Shown: one piece after another, positions 6,596 through 14,414 of the stretch | Layout of the letters: each line of letters opens with the position of its first letter | Position numbering within the stretch: the first letter of the stretch is position 1 | Assembly (NCBI RefSeq): GCF_050873445.1 | Contig: NZ_JBNMIU010000027.1 | Span: 1-29,325, forward strand | From: Acidaminococcus sp050873445 | GTDB taxonomy: Bacteria; Bacillota; Negativicutes; Acidaminococcales; Acidaminococcaceae | Direction of reading: 5' to 3' | DNA: 29,325 nt | Notes under the pieces: generated by a model | What the model was told of the DNA's origin: nothing | Database searches by the model: none | The model's input: only the letters and a program-made list of their open reading frames with translations | Program-made: the position numbers and the translations under genes

Positions 6596-7096
6596 TTATG
6601 CGTTTGTTTCTTCTTCGCACTGCTTATGCCAGGCAGGGCAGTCTCCCGTCAGGGCCCCATGGCACTCCTTCTGGCAGCTCAACTGGGTCTCCACGATTTT
6701 TCTGGTCACATCCCCCAGGGTGATCCCCTTCAGATGCTCCATGCACAGGGCATCCAGTTCCCGGTACAGACCGTCGAACACAGAAGCCATACCGCTGCTG
6801 ATGAAGCAATTGTTCTCCTCATTGCCGCTGCGCCACTTGGTATCCACAAACACAGTTCCCATACCCTGGGCAATATCATATAAGGTGACTTTTTCCAGTC
6901 CTTCACAAGGGCAGTAGCCCCCTACATGTCCTTCACGGGTGGTGATGATGCCCATTTTCTTCAATTTGCCCATGATTTTCCGGACCCGTGCCGGATTGGT
7001 ACAAATATTCTCGGCCAATTCTTCGCTGGAAGCCAGACATCCCCGATGGGACAAGTAGACCAGTGCATGGACAGCTACAATAAAATCGCTTTTCAT
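6596..7096 (-). CDS. Rrf2-family regulator with C-terminal cysteine cluster
   Basis: A 166-residue Rrf2/IscR-type regulator. The winged helix is at about 1-60: A-V-H-A-L-V-Y-L, S-S-E-E-L-A, N-P-A-R-V-R-K-I-M, then the G-G-Y wing. The usual central trio of closely spaced cysteines is not present in its standard form. Instead there is C-P-C in the wing (62, 64), C97 and C118, and a terminal group C141-x3-C145-x7-C153-x6-C160. These could hold an Fe-S cluster or zinc, or respond to thiol state (inference). It is 55 bases after trxB on the same strand, so it is probably the last gene of the thioredoxin operon and a candidate for its regulator. Confidence 0.85.
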   Translation of the reverse strand: MKSDFIVAVHALVYLSHRGCLASSEELAENICTNPARVRKIMGKLKKMGIITTREGHVGGYCPCEGLEKVTLYDIAQGMGTVFVDTKWRSGNEENNCFISSGMASVFDGLYRELDALCMEHLKGITLGDVTRKIVETQLSCQKECHGALTGDCPAWHKQCEEETNA

Positions 7097-7110
7097 GATA
7101 ACTCCAGAAA

Positions 7111-7137
7111 GACAGGACGGACTACCGTCCGCCTGTC
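7111..7137 (-). other. Strong hairpin between trxB and the Rrf2 gene
   Basis: GACAGG / CCTGTC and GGACGG / CCGTCC arms overlap in one 27-base hairpin, followed on the minus strand by TTTCT and the ribosome binding site TCTGGAG. It may be a weak terminator, an mRNA-stability element, or a structure tuning expression of the regulator relative to the reductase. Confidence 0.5.
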
Positions 7138-7151
7138 CCGTTTCCCTCCTC

Positions 7152-8075
7152 TTATTTTTCGTTCAGGTATTCTTCCGCAAAATGGACAGCCACTGCTCCA
7201 TCGGCAGCTGCGGTGATGATCTGCCGTACCTGCTTGGTCCGCACATCCCCGATGGCAAATACCCCGGGCACGGAGGTTTTCGTATCCTCCCCCGCCACGA
7301 TGTAGCCCGCCTTATCCGTTTCAACCTGACCTGTGAACAGGCTGTTTTCCGGCAGCTGGCCGATGGCCACGAAGAGACCATCCGCAGGCAGCTTCGTCAC
7401 TTCGCCGGTCTTCACGTTTTTCACATCTACAGCCGTCAGTTTCTTGTCAGCTTCCAGGCCGCTGATCACGCTGTTCCAGATGATTTCCACATTGGCATCC
7501 TTCAGGCGCTGCAGATAGACGGGAGAAGCCCGCAACGCATCCCGGCGATGGACCAGGTATACCTTTTGAGCCAGCTTGGCCAGATACAGCGCATCGCCCA
7601 CAGCCGTATTGCCGCCGCCGTTCACTACCACGGTTTTTCCTTTGTAGAAGCTGCCATCACAGGTAGCGCAGTAAGAAATGCCCCGGTTCACCAGATTCTC
7701 TTCCCGGGACAGGCCCAGTCTGCGGGGATGCGCCCCGGTGGCGATGATGACGGTACGGCCCAGACAGGTACCTTCACTGGTCTCCACTACTTTGGGATCA
7801 GCTGCAAGATCGACCCTGGTCACTTCCGCATATACCGTTTCTGCCCCGGCCTGTTCGGCGCCCTGCTGCATTTTTTCGCCCAGTTCGAAGCCATCCACCA
7901 CGCCCGGAAAACCGGGATAGTTTTCGATGTCGCTGGTGGTAGCCATCTGTCCGCCCGGGGACAGTTTTTCCAGCACAGCGGTACGGAACCCACTGCGGGC
8001 ACCGTACAGAGCCGCCGTATAGCCGGCCGGCCCGCCGCCGATGATCAGGATATCATACAACTTGTTCCCGCTCAT
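7152..8075 (-). CDS. trxB: Thioredoxin reductase
   Basis: A 307-residue flavoprotein of the low-molecular-weight thioredoxin reductase family. Features seen: FAD-binding G-G-G-P-A-G at about 13-18, G-G-Q-M at 41-44, redox-active C136-A-T-C139, NADPH-binding G-G-G-N-T-A-V, and the C-terminal G-V-F-A-I-G-D-V FAD motif. It transfers electrons from NADPH to thioredoxin in the cytoplasm. The ATG at 8075 overlaps the thioredoxin stop codon by four bases (ATGA), so the two are translationally coupled; this fixes the start and excludes the longer frame to 8147. The partner thioredoxin is the next gene upstream. Confidence 0.95.
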   Translation of the reverse strand: MSGNKLYDILIIGGGPAGYTAALYGARSGFRTAVLEKLSPGGQMATTSDIENYPGFPGVVDGFELGEKMQQGAEQAGAETVYAEVTRVDLAADPKVVETSEGTCLGRTVIIATGAHPRRLGLSREENLVNRGISYCATCDGSFYKGKTVVVNGGGNTAVGDALYLAKLAQKVYLVHRRDALRASPVYLQRLKDANVEIIWNSVISGLEADKKLTAVDVKNVKTGEVTKLPADGLFVAIGQLPENSLFTGQVETDKAGYIVAGEDTKTSVPGVFAIGDVRTKQVRQIITAAADGAVAVHFAEEYLNEK

Positions 8076-8398
8076 AAAGCGCCTTTCTCCTGGAGCCAGG
8101 TCTTCACCGCCGCTTTGGAAGGCGGGTTCACCAGCAGTTCGCTGCATTTTCCGTCTTTCACCAGCATCAGACTGGGGATGGTCTCCACTTTGAACTGTTC
8201 AGCCAGTTCCTGCTGTTCATCAATGTTCACGCTGCCAAAGGACACTTTATCGGCCACTTCCGCCGCCAGCTGGCCCAGGGCCGGTTTCAGCCGTTTGCAG
8301 TAGCCGCACCAGGGAGCGGAGAAGCCTACCACGAACGGTTTGCTGCTTTTCAGTACGTTGTCTGCAAAATTATCTTTATTGACACTCAGAAATTCCAT
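8072..8398 (-). CDS. trxA: Thioredoxin
   Basis: A 108-residue thioredoxin with active site W30-C31-G32-Y33-C34, where most thioredoxins have C-G-P-C, and the cis-proline loop T-I-P-S. The C-G-Y-C variant usually shifts the redox potential (family knowledge). The start at 8398 is chosen for the strong AAGGAGGT and the usual length; the frame also extends upstream by 15 charged residues that are not thioredoxin-like. First gene of the operon thioredoxin - trxB - Rrf2 regulator, with a near-consensus promoter just upstream that is covered by an inverted repeat. Confidence 0.95.
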   Translation of the reverse strand: MEFLSVNKDNFADNVLKSSKPFVVGFSAPWCGYCKRLKPALGQLAAEVADKVSFGSVNIDEQQELAEQFKVETIPSLMLVKDGKCSELLVNPPSKAAVKTWLQEKGAL

Positions 8399-8443
8399 GA
8401 AATGATACCTCCTTCGGATGTGCTGCTTTCTTTCGGACTTCAT

Positions 8444-8478
8444 ACTGTAATTCTATCAAATACAGTTAAGAATGTCAA
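8444..8478 (-). promoter_or_regulatory. Thioredoxin promoter with overlapping operator
   Basis: The -35 TTGACA (8473-8478), a 17-base spacer and -10 TAGAAT (8450-8455) on the minus strand form a near-consensus promoter. A perfect inverted repeat ACTGTA-N11-TACAGT (8444-8466) spans the -10 box. A protein bound there would block RNA polymerase. The Rrf2 regulator encoded at the end of the same operon is the likeliest ligand (inference). Confidence 0.75.
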
Positions 8479-8560
8479 TAGAGGGCGCCACACATCTTCC
8501 CCCTTCGCCTGTCCCTCCTCTTTCATTCCCAGGGGATTTCATAGAAAACCATACAAACAC

Positions 8561-8591
8561 AAAAAAGGGGCGTGAAAAATCACAGCCCCTT
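8561..8591 (-). terminator. Terminator of the ompH gene
   Basis: A stem of AAGGGGC-GTGA against TCAC-GCCCCTT (one bulged base) is followed by a T-rich tract on the minus strand. It lies 38 bases after the ompH stop codon. Confidence 0.8.
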
Positions 8592-8629
8592 ATATCCTTC
8601 TATTGTGGAATTTTCACATTCCCTATACC

Positions 8630-9073
8630 TTATTTGGCTCCGCAAGCCTTCATGACATCATTGGTGATGTCCACGCCGCCGTCAACCACGGCACCAGCGC
8701 TCAGAACCGTATTGATGCCTTTTTCCTTGGCAACCTTATGCACGGCATCCAGGATCTTCTTCCGGATGGGGTTGAACAAGTCCTGTTCTCTCTTGGCAAT
8801 CCGTTCGGTCAGGGTGTTATCCAGGGCCCGTTTGCCATTGTCATCCAGGCTGGGAGCCTTTTGCTGGAACTCCTGCTGTGCCTTCTGCTGTTCCAGGTTC
8901 ATTGCGGCCCGGGCAGATTCAAAATCAGGATGGTGGGAGAATACGGTATTTAAGTCCACATAACCGATGGTGTCCGCTGCGTAAGCCGTAGCAGGAACCA
9001 GGGCTCCAGAGTAGCCGACGCACACCAGCAATGCCATGACCATAGCCAAAAACTGCTTTTTCAAAATAATCAT
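8630..9073 (-). CDS. OmpH/Skp-family periplasmic protein
   Basis: A 147-residue protein with a signal peptide (cleavage probable after A-Y-A-A, near residue 33) and an OmpH/Skp pattern: I-G-Y-V-D-L-N-T-V-F at the mature start, a long charged helical hairpin rich in Q, K and E (about 50-110), then a compact end with V-L-S-A-G-A-V-V-D-G-G-V-D-I-T. Skp-type proteins chaperone outer-membrane proteins in the periplasm, so the gene supports a two-membrane cell. Negativicutes often carry several short copies. It has its own promoter and terminator and appears to be a single-gene unit. Confidence 0.85.
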   Translation of the reverse strand: MIILKKQFLAMVMALLVCVGYSGALVPATAYAADTIGYVDLNTVFSHHPDFESARAAMNLEQQKAQQEFQQKAPSLDDNGKRALDNTLTERIAKREQDLFNPIRKKILDAVHKVAKEKGINTVLSAGAVVDGGVDITNDVMKACGAK

Positions 9074-9116
9074 CCTCTCTTTAGTCCATTTTCAGAACGA
9101 AATCTTAACGAAAGTC

Positions 9117-9145
9117 ATTATATCATGAGAGTTTTCGCCGCGCAA
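9117..9145 (-). promoter_or_regulatory. Promoter of the ompH gene
   Basis: The -35 TTGCGC (9140-9145), a 17-base spacer and -10 TATAAT (9117-9122) on the minus strand. It begins only a few bases after the copZ terminator. Confidence 0.7.
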
Positions 9146-9149
9146 GCGA

Positions 9150-9182
9150 AAAAAGCGGCACCGCTCACGCGATACCGCTTTT
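9150..9182 (-). terminator. Terminator of csoR-copZ
   Basis: Arms starting AAAGCGG and ending CCGCTTT form a continuous stem that includes G-T pairs, followed by six T on the minus strand. It starts two bases after the copZ stop codon. Confidence 0.75.
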
Positions 9183-9184
9183 CC

Positions 9185-9385
9185 TTATGCCAGTTCGTAA
9201 CCGGCTTCTTCAATGACCTTCTTGAATTCATTCCGAGGGATATCCCGGTCCGTCGTCACTTTGGCAGTGCCTGCTTCCAGGTCCACATCCACAGCGGATA
9301 CCCCCGCCATGCCGGCCAGGGCATCATGTACGTGTTTCTGGCACATCTTGCACATCATTCCGTTGATTTTCAATTCTTTTTCCAT
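9185..9385 (-). CDS. copZ: Copper chaperone, heavy-metal-associated domain
   Basis: A 66-residue single HMA domain with the metal site G-M-M-C-K-M-C (Cys at about 12 and 15), and beta-strand segments V-S-A-V-D-V-D-L and T-A-K-V-T-T. CopZ-type proteins carry Cu(I) in the cytoplasm to a P-type ATPase. The start at 9385 has GAGGAGG upstream. It follows csoR by 41 bases and shares its transcript. No copper ATPase lies nearby, so its partner must be elsewhere in the genome. Confidence 0.85.
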   Translation of the reverse strand: MEKELKINGMMCKMCQKHVHDALAGMAGVSAVDVDLEAGTAKVTTDRDIPRNEFKKVIEEAGYELA

Positions 9386-9426
9386 GGAAAATTCCTCCTC
9401 GATTATGCACAAACAGTCGATGCTGG

Positions 9427-9720
9427 TTATTTCATGAGCTTTTGCAGGGTCTCGCACAATTCGTCCACGACCCCGTCATTGCCGGCCCGGATATCGTTCA
9501 CCACGCAGCTTTTGATGTGGTTGGCCAACAGTTTTTTGTTGAAGGCATTGAGTCCGTTGCTGATGGCACTGACCTGGGTCAGGATGTCCACGCAGTAGCG
9601 GTCTTCTTCCAGCATTTTTTTCACTCCCCGTACCTGGCCCTCGATCCGGTTCAGCCGTGTGATCAGGTCGCGGTACTCTTTACAGTCTTTATCCCGCATG
9701 GTCTTTTCATGTTCCATCAT
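9427..9720 (-). CDS. csoR: CsoR-type metal-sensing repressor
   Basis: A 97-residue all-helical CsoR/RcnR-family protein (DUF156) with R-L-N-R-I-E-G-Q-V-R-G near the start. The Cu(I) ligands C43, H68 and C72 have the same spacing as C36-H61-C65 of Mycobacterium tuberculosis CsoR. It should leave DNA when Cu(I) binds and so derepress copZ. GGAGG lies before two adjacent ATG codons (9720 and 9717); either could be used. The promoter is immediately upstream, and a 5-bp inverted repeat TATAC-N9-GTATA (9723-9741) across the start of transcription could be its operator, though this is weak evidence. Confidence 0.9.
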   Translation of the reverse strand: MMEHEKTMRDKDCKEYRDLITRLNRIEGQVRGVKKMLEEDRYCVDILTQVSAISNGLNAFNKKLLANHIKSCVVNDIRAGNDGVVDELCETLQKLMK

Positions 9721-9740
9721 ACTATACCTCCGTTGCGTAT

Positions 9741-9769
9741 ATTGTAGTCAGAAAGAAAGGGATTGTCAA
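9741..9769 (-). promoter_or_regulatory. csoR promoter, overlapping the ileS terminator
   Basis: The -35 TTGACA (9764-9769), a 17-base spacer and -10 TACAAT (9741-9746) on the minus strand. The first four bases of the -35 (9766-9769) overlap the ileS terminator hairpin and most of the spacer is its downstream arm. Confidence 0.8.
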
Positions 9770-9787
9770 GACGACAATCCCTTTCTT
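9753..9787 (-). terminator. ileS terminator
   Basis: A 15-bp perfect stem (9753-9767 with 9773-9787) with a 5-base loop lies six bases after the ileS stop. A modest T-rich stretch follows on the minus strand. It shares bases with the csoR promoter. Confidence 0.75.
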
Positions 9788-9792
9788 CAGAT

Positions 9793-12600
9793 TCAATCTT
9801 CCACAGCGGCACAGCATTTTGCGCACAGGGTCGGATGTTTCGGATCCTGGCCTACAGTCTTGCTGTAGCACCAGCACCGTTCGCATTTCTCCCCTTCGGC
9901 GGTTTCCACAACCACCTTCAGGTCATCCCGGCCAGTGGCTTCGCCGGCATCGCCCACGCCTTCATGGAGCACAGTCTGGGAAACAATCAGCAGGGTCGGC
10001 AGGTCTTTTTCCACAGCCTTCAGTTCAGCCAGGGCATCGCCGGTGGCATACAGTTCTACCTTGGCATCCAAACTGTTACCAATGGTCTTTGCCCGGCGGG
10101 CACCTTCCAGCACTCTGGTGATTTCACTGCGCAGGGCAATGAAGGCATCCCATTTATCTTCCAGATTCTTGTGGATATATTCCGGATGAGCCTGGGGCCA
10201 GGGCAGCATCTGCACACTCTTGGGAGCATCAGCCGGCTTGTTCATGAACTGGTATACTTCTTCCATGGTGAAGCTCAGCACCGGCATCAGCATCACGATC
10301 AGTTCCCGCAAGATCTGGGTCATGGCCGTCTGGGCAGAACGGCGGGCCTTGCTGTCCTTCTTGCTGGTATACAGACGATCCTTGATGATGTCCAGATAGA
10401 AGGAACTCATATCCACCGTGCAGAAGTCATGAATGGCATGGAAGAGCACGTGGAAGTCATAGGTTTCGTACGCTTCGGTCACGTCTTTCTTCAGGCCTTC
10501 GAACCGCATCAGTGCCCACTGGTCCAGTTCTTCCATTTCACTGAAGGGAACCTTTTCGGTTTCGTAATCGAAGTCGTGGATATTGCCCAGGATATACCGG
10601 ATGGTATTCCGGACTTTCCGGTAAGCTTCCGCCAGCTGCTTCAGGATTACCGGGCTAATCCGCACATCCTGCTTATAGTCGGAAGAAGCAGCCCACAGGC
10701 GGACGATGTCGGCGCCGTATTTATCGATGACTTCCTGCGGCACCACTACGTTGCCCAGGGATTTACTCATCTTGCGGCCTTCCCCATCCAGCACGTAGCC
10801 GTGGGTCAGTACGCTGCGGTAGGGGGCCTTGCCCGTTACCGCTACAGAAGTCAGCAGGCTGCTCTGGAACCAGCCTCTGTGCTGATCACTGCCTTCCAGG
10901 TACATATCCGCCGGCCAGGACAGTTCCGGACGCCGTTTGCACACACCCATGTGGGAGGAACCGGAATCGAACCATACGTCCATGATGTCTTTTTCCTTGC
11001 GGAAATGGGTGCAGCCGCATTTGGGGCACTTGGTCCCTTCCGGCAGCAGTTCTTCAGCCGTATGTTTCCACCAGGCATCGCTGCCTTCTTTATCGAAGAT
11101 AGTGGCGATTTTTTCCACAGTATCTTCGTTGATCAGAGGTTCTCCGCAGTCCTCGCAGTAGAAGATGGGAATGGGTACACCCCAGACTCTCTGCCGGGAA
11201 ATGCACCAGTCATGCCGATCGGCCACCATGTTATGGATGCGGCTTTCACCCCAGCTGGGGATCCACTGCACATCGTTGGCAATGGCTTTCAGAGCATTGT
11301 CCCGGAAACCGTCCACAGAAGCGAACCACTGCTCAGAAGCCCGGAAAATGATGGGGTTCTTGCAGCGCCAGCAATGGGCATACTGGTGATGGATGCTCTT
11401 CTTGCCCAGCAGGGCACCCTGCTCTGCCAGATGTTTGATGACCAGACCGTTGCTGTCGAATACGAACTTGCCTTCGAACAGTTCACCGGCTTCTTTGGTG
11501 AAGCATCCCTTGGTATCCACAGGGCACAGGATGGGCAGGTTATATTTCAGACCGGTCAGATAGTCGACATCGCCGTGACCAGGAGCAGTATGGACACAGC
11601 CGGAACCAGATTCCTTATCCACATAGTCAGCCAGCACCACCAGAGATTTCCGGTGATTGTATTCCGGGAAAGGATGTTCGCATTCAGCCTTTTCAAAGGC
11701 ACGGCCCTTGGTGGTACCCAGTACAGGTCCGAATTCCACGCCGCATTCCTGGGCCACTTTATCCACCAGGTCAGCAGCCATGATCAGTACTTCGCCATTA
11801 TATTCCACCCAGGCATATTCGAAATCGGGGTTCACGGCAACAGCCACGTTGGCCGGAATGGTCCAGGGCGTTGTGGTCCAAATCACCATATAGGCTTTTT
11901 TACCCCTGGCAGCTTCCGGAGTCAGACCGTTGTCCTTCACCAGCGGCATCTTCACAAAGATGGTCGGGGTCTTCTGGTCAGCATATTCGATTTCAGCTTC
12001 GGCCAGAGCAGTTTCACAGTGAGGGCACCAGTATACGGTTTTCTTGCCTTTGTAGATATAGCCCTTATTGGCCATGGTCCCGAACACGCGGATCTGTGCT
12101 GCTTCAAAATGGGGATCCAGAGTCACATAGGGATGATCCCAGTCGCCCAGTACTCCCAGACGTTTGAAATCTTTGCGCTGGGTGTCGATCCACTGCAGGG
12201 CATATTCCTTGCACATTTTCCGCAGTTCCAGCGGAGACAGCTTGTGCCGGTCCACACCGGTAGCTTTCAGACAGGCATGTTCGATAGGCATGCCGTGGGT
12301 ATCCCAGCCAGGTACATACGGGGTATCAAAGCCCCGGGCATATTTATATTTGATGATGATATCTTTCAGCACCTTGTTCAGGGCATGACCCATGTGGATC
12401 TTACCGTTGGCATAAGGAGGGCCATCGTGCAAAACGAATTTCTTGTGACCTGCATGAAGTTTCTGTTTTTCTCCATAAATATCATTTTTATACCAGAAAT
12501 CCAGGAAATCCGGTTCCCGTTTGGGCAGGCCTGCCCGCATGGGGAAGTCTGTTTCCGGCAAATTCAAGGTTGCCGAATACTTGTCATCTTTCTTGCTCAC
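9793..12600 (-). CDS. ileS: Isoleucyl-tRNA synthetase
   Basis: A 935-residue class I synthetase that attaches isoleucine to its tRNA. Seen: the HIGH signature as H69-M-G-H72 in G-P-P-Y-A-N-G, W-T-T-T-P-W-T at the start of the editing domain, K-M-S-K-S at about residue 610, and a C-terminal zinc finger with C906, C909, C926 and C929. The length and zinc finger match the bacterial type (IleS1). The start is GTG at 12600 with GGAGGTG upstream. Expression is controlled by the T-box leader directly before it. The hairpin after the stop is both its terminator and part of the csoR promoter. Confidence 0.97.
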   Translation of the reverse strand: MSKKDDKYSATLNLPETDFPMRAGLPKREPDFLDFWYKNDIYGEKQKLHAGHKKFVLHDGPPYANGKIHMGHALNKVLKDIIIKYKYARGFDTPYVPGWDTHGMPIEHACLKATGVDRHKLSPLELRKMCKEYALQWIDTQRKDFKRLGVLGDWDHPYVTLDPHFEAAQIRVFGTMANKGYIYKGKKTVYWCPHCETALAEAEIEYADQKTPTIFVKMPLVKDNGLTPEAARGKKAYMVIWTTTPWTIPANVAVAVNPDFEYAWVEYNGEVLIMAADLVDKVAQECGVEFGPVLGTTKGRAFEKAECEHPFPEYNHRKSLVVLADYVDKESGSGCVHTAPGHGDVDYLTGLKYNLPILCPVDTKGCFTKEAGELFEGKFVFDSNGLVIKHLAEQGALLGKKSIHHQYAHCWRCKNPIIFRASEQWFASVDGFRDNALKAIANDVQWIPSWGESRIHNMVADRHDWCISRQRVWGVPIPIFYCEDCGEPLINEDTVEKIATIFDKEGSDAWWKHTAEELLPEGTKCPKCGCTHFRKEKDIMDVWFDSGSSHMGVCKRRPELSWPADMYLEGSDQHRGWFQSSLLTSVAVTGKAPYRSVLTHGYVLDGEGRKMSKSLGNVVVPQEVIDKYGADIVRLWAASSDYKQDVRISPVILKQLAEAYRKVRNTIRYILGNIHDFDYETEKVPFSEMEELDQWALMRFEGLKKDVTEAYETYDFHVLFHAIHDFCTVDMSSFYLDIIKDRLYTSKKDSKARRSAQTAMTQILRELIVMLMPVLSFTMEEVYQFMNKPADAPKSVQMLPWPQAHPEYIHKNLEDKWDAFIALRSEITRVLEGARRAKTIGNSLDAKVELYATGDALAELKAVEKDLPTLLIVSQTVLHEGVGDAGEATGRDDLKVVVETAEGEKCERCWCYSKTVGQDPKHPTLCAKCCAAVED

Positions 12601-12604
12601 TGTT

Positions 12605-12862
12605 GTACACCTCCAAAAAAATAAGTCCCGTCCCCCGAAAGGGACGGGACAAAAGGGCCCGTGGTACCACCCTCATGACAGCCAGGCTGCCACTCTGTAT
12701 GAGATAACGATCATAACCCGGGTCCTTTACTGCTGGTTCGAGGACCGGCTCCAGAGTGATATTCCGCCATATAGCTTCCTGCCCGGGCTCCCACTCTCCC
12801 CGGATCGCTGTACCAGCCAGATTGCGTACTGTCTCTGTCATCGCCTGTTGGTTTGAAATTCT
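12605..12862 (-). promoter_or_regulatory. T-box leader (isoleucine, ileS)
   Basis: A tRNA-sensing leader RNA on the minus strand. The conserved T-box A-G-G-G-T-G-G-T-A-C-C-A-C is at 12661-12673. A terminator stem GTCCCGTCCC / GGGACGGGAC (12625-12650) with a T-run follows. Upstream is a GAATATCACTC segment holding a candidate ATC isoleucine specifier codon, and an AGAGAGTGGG-like stem-I segment. Uncharged isoleucine tRNA should stabilise the antiterminator and allow ileS transcription (established mechanism). Confidence 0.9.
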
Positions 12863-12867
12863 CTCCT

Positions 12868-12896
12868 ATTATAACAACAATCATACTCTATGTAAA
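12868..12896 (-). promoter_or_regulatory. ileS promoter
   Basis: The -35 TTTACA (12891-12896), a 17-base spacer and -10 TATAAT (12868-12873) on the minus strand; transcription would begin near 12861, at the start of the T-box leader. Confidence 0.8.
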
Positions 12897-12969
12897 GAGA
12901 CCCAACGGACGAGCTGGAAACAGTTTCCCCTTCCGGACAGTCCCTGCCTGTCGATGACTGGTTCCTTTA

Positions 12970-13746
12970 TCATCGTATACAGCTGGCTTCGAATAACAGG
13001 ATGCCGCCGGCAATGGCTACATTCAGGCTTTCAGCATGACCGGCCATGGGGATTTTCACCTTCTGGTCCGCTCTGGCAAGGATTTCCCCGCTCACTCCTT
13101 CAGCCTCGCTGCCCAGCACCAGGGCTACCTTTTCCGGCCACTGGAGCTTCGTCACGTCCTCTGCCCCTTCGAGCGCTGTAGCCCACAACGCAACCTGCTG
13201 CTTTCTGCACCAGGCGGCCAGCTCCTCCCTTTTCACGCCCGTAAAGACAGGCAGATGGAACAGACTCCCCATGGTGCTGCGCACTACCTTGGGGTTGTAC
13301 AGGTCCGCTGTATTTTCCAGCATCACTACCGCCGCTGCCCCCAGAGCATCCGCCGTGCGAATCAGTGTCCCCAGGTTGCCCGGGTCCCGGATCTGATCCA
13401 GTACCAGTACCAGGCCTTTTCCCGGGGCAAAAGCCGCCAGGCTTTCCTGCTTCAGTTCCACCAGGGCTGCCACACTCTGGGGATCTTCTGTGGCCGTAAT
13501 CTTCTGCAGCACTGGCAGGGGCACCTCATACCAGGGCAGGGCACTTGTCTCCGCCCTTTCTTCCCAGCCTGCCGGCAGCTTCGTATAGAACAGACACTGC
13601 AGCTTCCAGCCGGAAGCCAAGGCCTCTTCCACCGCCCGTTTTCCCTCCAGCAGGAACAGTCCCTCCCGCTGGCGATATTTTTTCACTTTCAGGGATGCCG
13701 CCCGCTTCACCAGGTCGTTTTTCAAAGAAGTAATAGTTTGGATCAT
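12970..13746 (-). CDS. SpoU/TrmH-family RNA 2'-O-methyltransferase
   Basis: A 258-residue SPOUT methyltransferase. An N-terminal substrate-binding domain (about 1-105) is followed by the three knot motifs: D-P-G-N-L-G-T-L-I-R-T-A-D (motif 1, with the conserved Asn and Arg), L-G-S-E-A-E-G-V (motif 2) and I-P-M-A-G-H-A-E-S-L-N-V (motif 3). These use S-adenosylmethionine to methylate a ribose in rRNA or tRNA; RlmB-like or TsnR-like rRNA targets are most probable. Its ATG overlaps the ktrA stop codon (ATGA), so it is the last gene of the hydroxyacid dehydrogenase-ktrB-ktrA operon. No clear terminator is visible between 12901 and 12969. Confidence 0.9.
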   Translation of the reverse strand: MIQTITSLKNDLVKRAASLKVKKYRQREGLFLLEGKRAVEEALASGWKLQCLFYTKLPAGWEERAETSALPWYEVPLPVLQKITATEDPQSVAALVELKQESLAAFAPGKGLVLVLDQIRDPGNLGTLIRTADALGAAAVVMLENTADLYNPKVVRSTMGSLFHLPVFTGVKREELAAWCRKQQVALWATALEGAEDVTKLQWPEKVALVLGSEAEGVSGEILARADQKVKIPMAGHAESLNVAIAGGILLFEASCIR

Positions 13747-14402
13747 ATGCCGTCCTCCAGTGCTTCTACACTTTTCCTCGTTCCGATGACCATCAGCATA
13801 TCCCCTTCCTGCATGGACTGATTCGGTTCCAGGGTCATCTCACTGGTGCCATCCTTATGCTTCACAGCTACCACGTTCACATTGTATTTTCTTCGCACAT
13901 CCATTTCCACCAGGCTCTTGCCATACATGGCCGGCGTCAGCTTCACTTCCATGAAGCAGATGTTATCGGAAAGCTCCACGAAATCCATGATGTTGGTATA
14001 GGCCAGGTTGTGTGCCACCCGGCGCCCCATGTCCCGTTCCGGTGAAATGATCTGGGTGGCGCCCAGTTTCTTCAGCATCTTGGCGTGGATTGCATTGGAA
14101 GCCTTGGCCACAATGGTCTTGACACCGGCCTCTTTCAACAGCATGGTAGCCAGCAGGCTGGGTTCCAGTGTACCGATGGCTACGATACCTACGTCAAAAT
14201 TCCGTACTCCCAGACTCCTGACCGTTTTTTCGTCGATGACATCGCAGACCACTGCATGGGTTAGCTTATCTGCCATGTTCTCCACTACATCTTCGTTATT
14301 GTCGATACCCAGGACCTCATGCCCCAACGCTGTCAGCGTTTCTGCCACGCTGCTGCCGAAGCGGCCCAGGCCCCAGACGATGAATTGCCGTTTGTCTTTC
14401 AT
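13743..14402 (-). CDS. ktrA: Potassium-uptake regulatory subunit KtrA/TrkA
   Basis: A 219-residue cytoplasmic RCK protein: a Rossmann RCK_N domain with G11-L-G13-R-F-G16 and the acidic D34 that closes the nucleotide ribose, then an RCK_C domain from about residue 135. In Ktr systems an octameric ring of this subunit gates the KtrB channel according to ATP/ADP (established). It follows ktrB by 12 bases and overlaps the methyltransferase gene, so all are co-expressed. The single RCK_N/RCK_C layout identifies the Ktr type rather than the duplicated E. coli TrkA. Confidence 0.93.
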   Translation of the reverse strand: MKDKRQFIVWGLGRFGSSVAETLTALGHEVLGIDNNEDVVENMADKLTHAVVCDVIDEKTVRSLGVRNFDVGIVAIGTLEPSLLATMLLKEAGVKTIVAKASNAIHAKMLKKLGATQIISPERDMGRRVAHNLAYTNIMDFVELSDNICFMEVKLTPAMYGKSLVEMDVRRKYNVNVVAVKHKDGTSEMTLEPNQSMQEGDMLMVIGTRKSVEALEDGI

Positions 14403-14414
14403 TGATGAGAACTC

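Noticed and set aside
9763..12624. A 953-codon open frame on the plus strand opposite ileS.
   Set aside because: It is the shadow of the ileS coding strand; the minus-strand protein has all the synthetase motifs and the opposite frame has none.
12584..12841. An 85-codon frame across the ileS leader.
   Set aside because: The region is the T-box RNA; the frame covers its conserved elements and has no ribosome binding site of its own.
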